Positions 32,365-32,475 of a DNA stretch of 32,475 bases are shown piece by piece; the first letter of the stretch is position 1; the number at the start of each line of letters is the position of its first letter. The stretch spans positions 1 through 32,475 of the forward strand of contig JAFZXA010000079.1 of assembly GCA_017617115.1 (NCBI GenBank). The letters are read 5' to 3'. This stretch comes from Treponema sp. (GTDB taxonomy: Bacteria > Spirochaetota > Spirochaetia > Treponematales > Treponemataceae). The notes under the pieces are model-generated. The model was not told the origin of the DNA, did not search any database, and worked only from the letters and a program-made list of their open reading frames with translations. The position numbers and the translations under genes are program-made.

Positions 32365-32475
32365 ATGAACAAACGAACACGCTTGCTTATTCTTCTTGCT
32401 GTTCTTGCTATTTGTTTCGTTTTCCTCTGGCCGTCAATCAGCTGGTATGGAAGAACTCCAAAGGAAGTTCAACAG
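32365..32475 (+). CDS. secD: Protein translocase subunit SecD, N-terminal fragment (cut by window edge)
   Basis: Only the first 37 residues are inside the window: a basic start (MNKRTR), one hydrophobic helix (LLILLAVLAICFVFLWPSI) and a short polar segment beginning SWYGRTPKE. That is what SecD looks like before its large periplasmic domain, and the position directly after yajC is canonical. GGGG precedes the ATG by about ten bases. The family call rests mainly on context because no SecD domain is visible. Confidence 0.8.
   Translation, partial: MNKRTRLLILLAVLAICFVFLWPSISWYGRTPKEVQQ

Overview
The window looks like chromosomal DNA of a spirochaete, most likely a gut or rumen Treponema. The evidence is flagellar chaperone genes behind a sigma-28-type promoter, a soluble chemoreceptor, a xylan-debranching GH115 enzyme, lipoproteins with short FSSC/FSSC-like lipoboxes, and moderately AT-rich DNA. 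The genus is inferred from gene content; no rRNA or marker alignment was possible. No rRNA, tRNA, insertion sequence, CRISPR array or prophage was seen, and no gene-free stretch exceeds about 200 bases.

Layout. 1-3699 (+): the 3' part of asd, a palindromic-repeat terminator, then a cytoplasmic GH115 alpha-glucuronidase. 7951-3796 (-): an Mla/MCE phospholipid-transport operon (mlaE, mlaF, mlaD), a helical-repeat lipoprotein and a methyltransferase. 8067-12455 (+): a fusion of [FeFe]-hydrogenase-like sensor and chemoreceptor, a membrane-anchored non-specific nuclease, and a cation diffusion facilitator. 13965-12575 (-): fliS, a flgN-like gene and folA, preceded by a clear sigma-28 promoter. 14167-19382 (+): ftsH, a LolA-like gene, rodZ-like and rimO. 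19460-25574 (+): two diguanylate-cyclase-family paralogues with LacI-type sensor domains on either side of a PcrA/UvrD helicase. 29274-25583 (-): lipoprotein, SLT/LysM transglycosylase and OmpA-domain protein. 29369-32475 (+): small membrane protein, TPR lipoprotein, yajC and the start of secD.

The most striking non-genic signal is a family of three 72-nt hairpins (3713-3784, 11202-11273, 12465-12536). They share an exact 16-3-11-12-11-3-16 architecture and a nearly invariant 12-nt loop (RGACGAAGAGGA), but their stem sequences differ and are re-paired in each copy. All three start 9-13 nt after a stop codon, in the sense direction of that gene. I do not recognise this family, and it is my candidate for an undescribed element. 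Two other small palindrome families are present. One is intergenic (GTCAT-...-CTTG-...-ATCT). The other is a roughly 24-bp repeat lying inside three genes for exported proteins, where it is translated in four different reading frames.

Functionally, much of the window concerns the cell envelope (Mla, LolA-like, RodZ, FtsH, SLT/LysM, OmpA, Sec) and signalling or motility (hydrogenase-chemoreceptor, FliS/FlgN, GGDEF pair). The second GGDEF protein has lost catalytic residues but keeps its c-di-GMP-binding I-site, so the pair may be an enzyme and a receptor.
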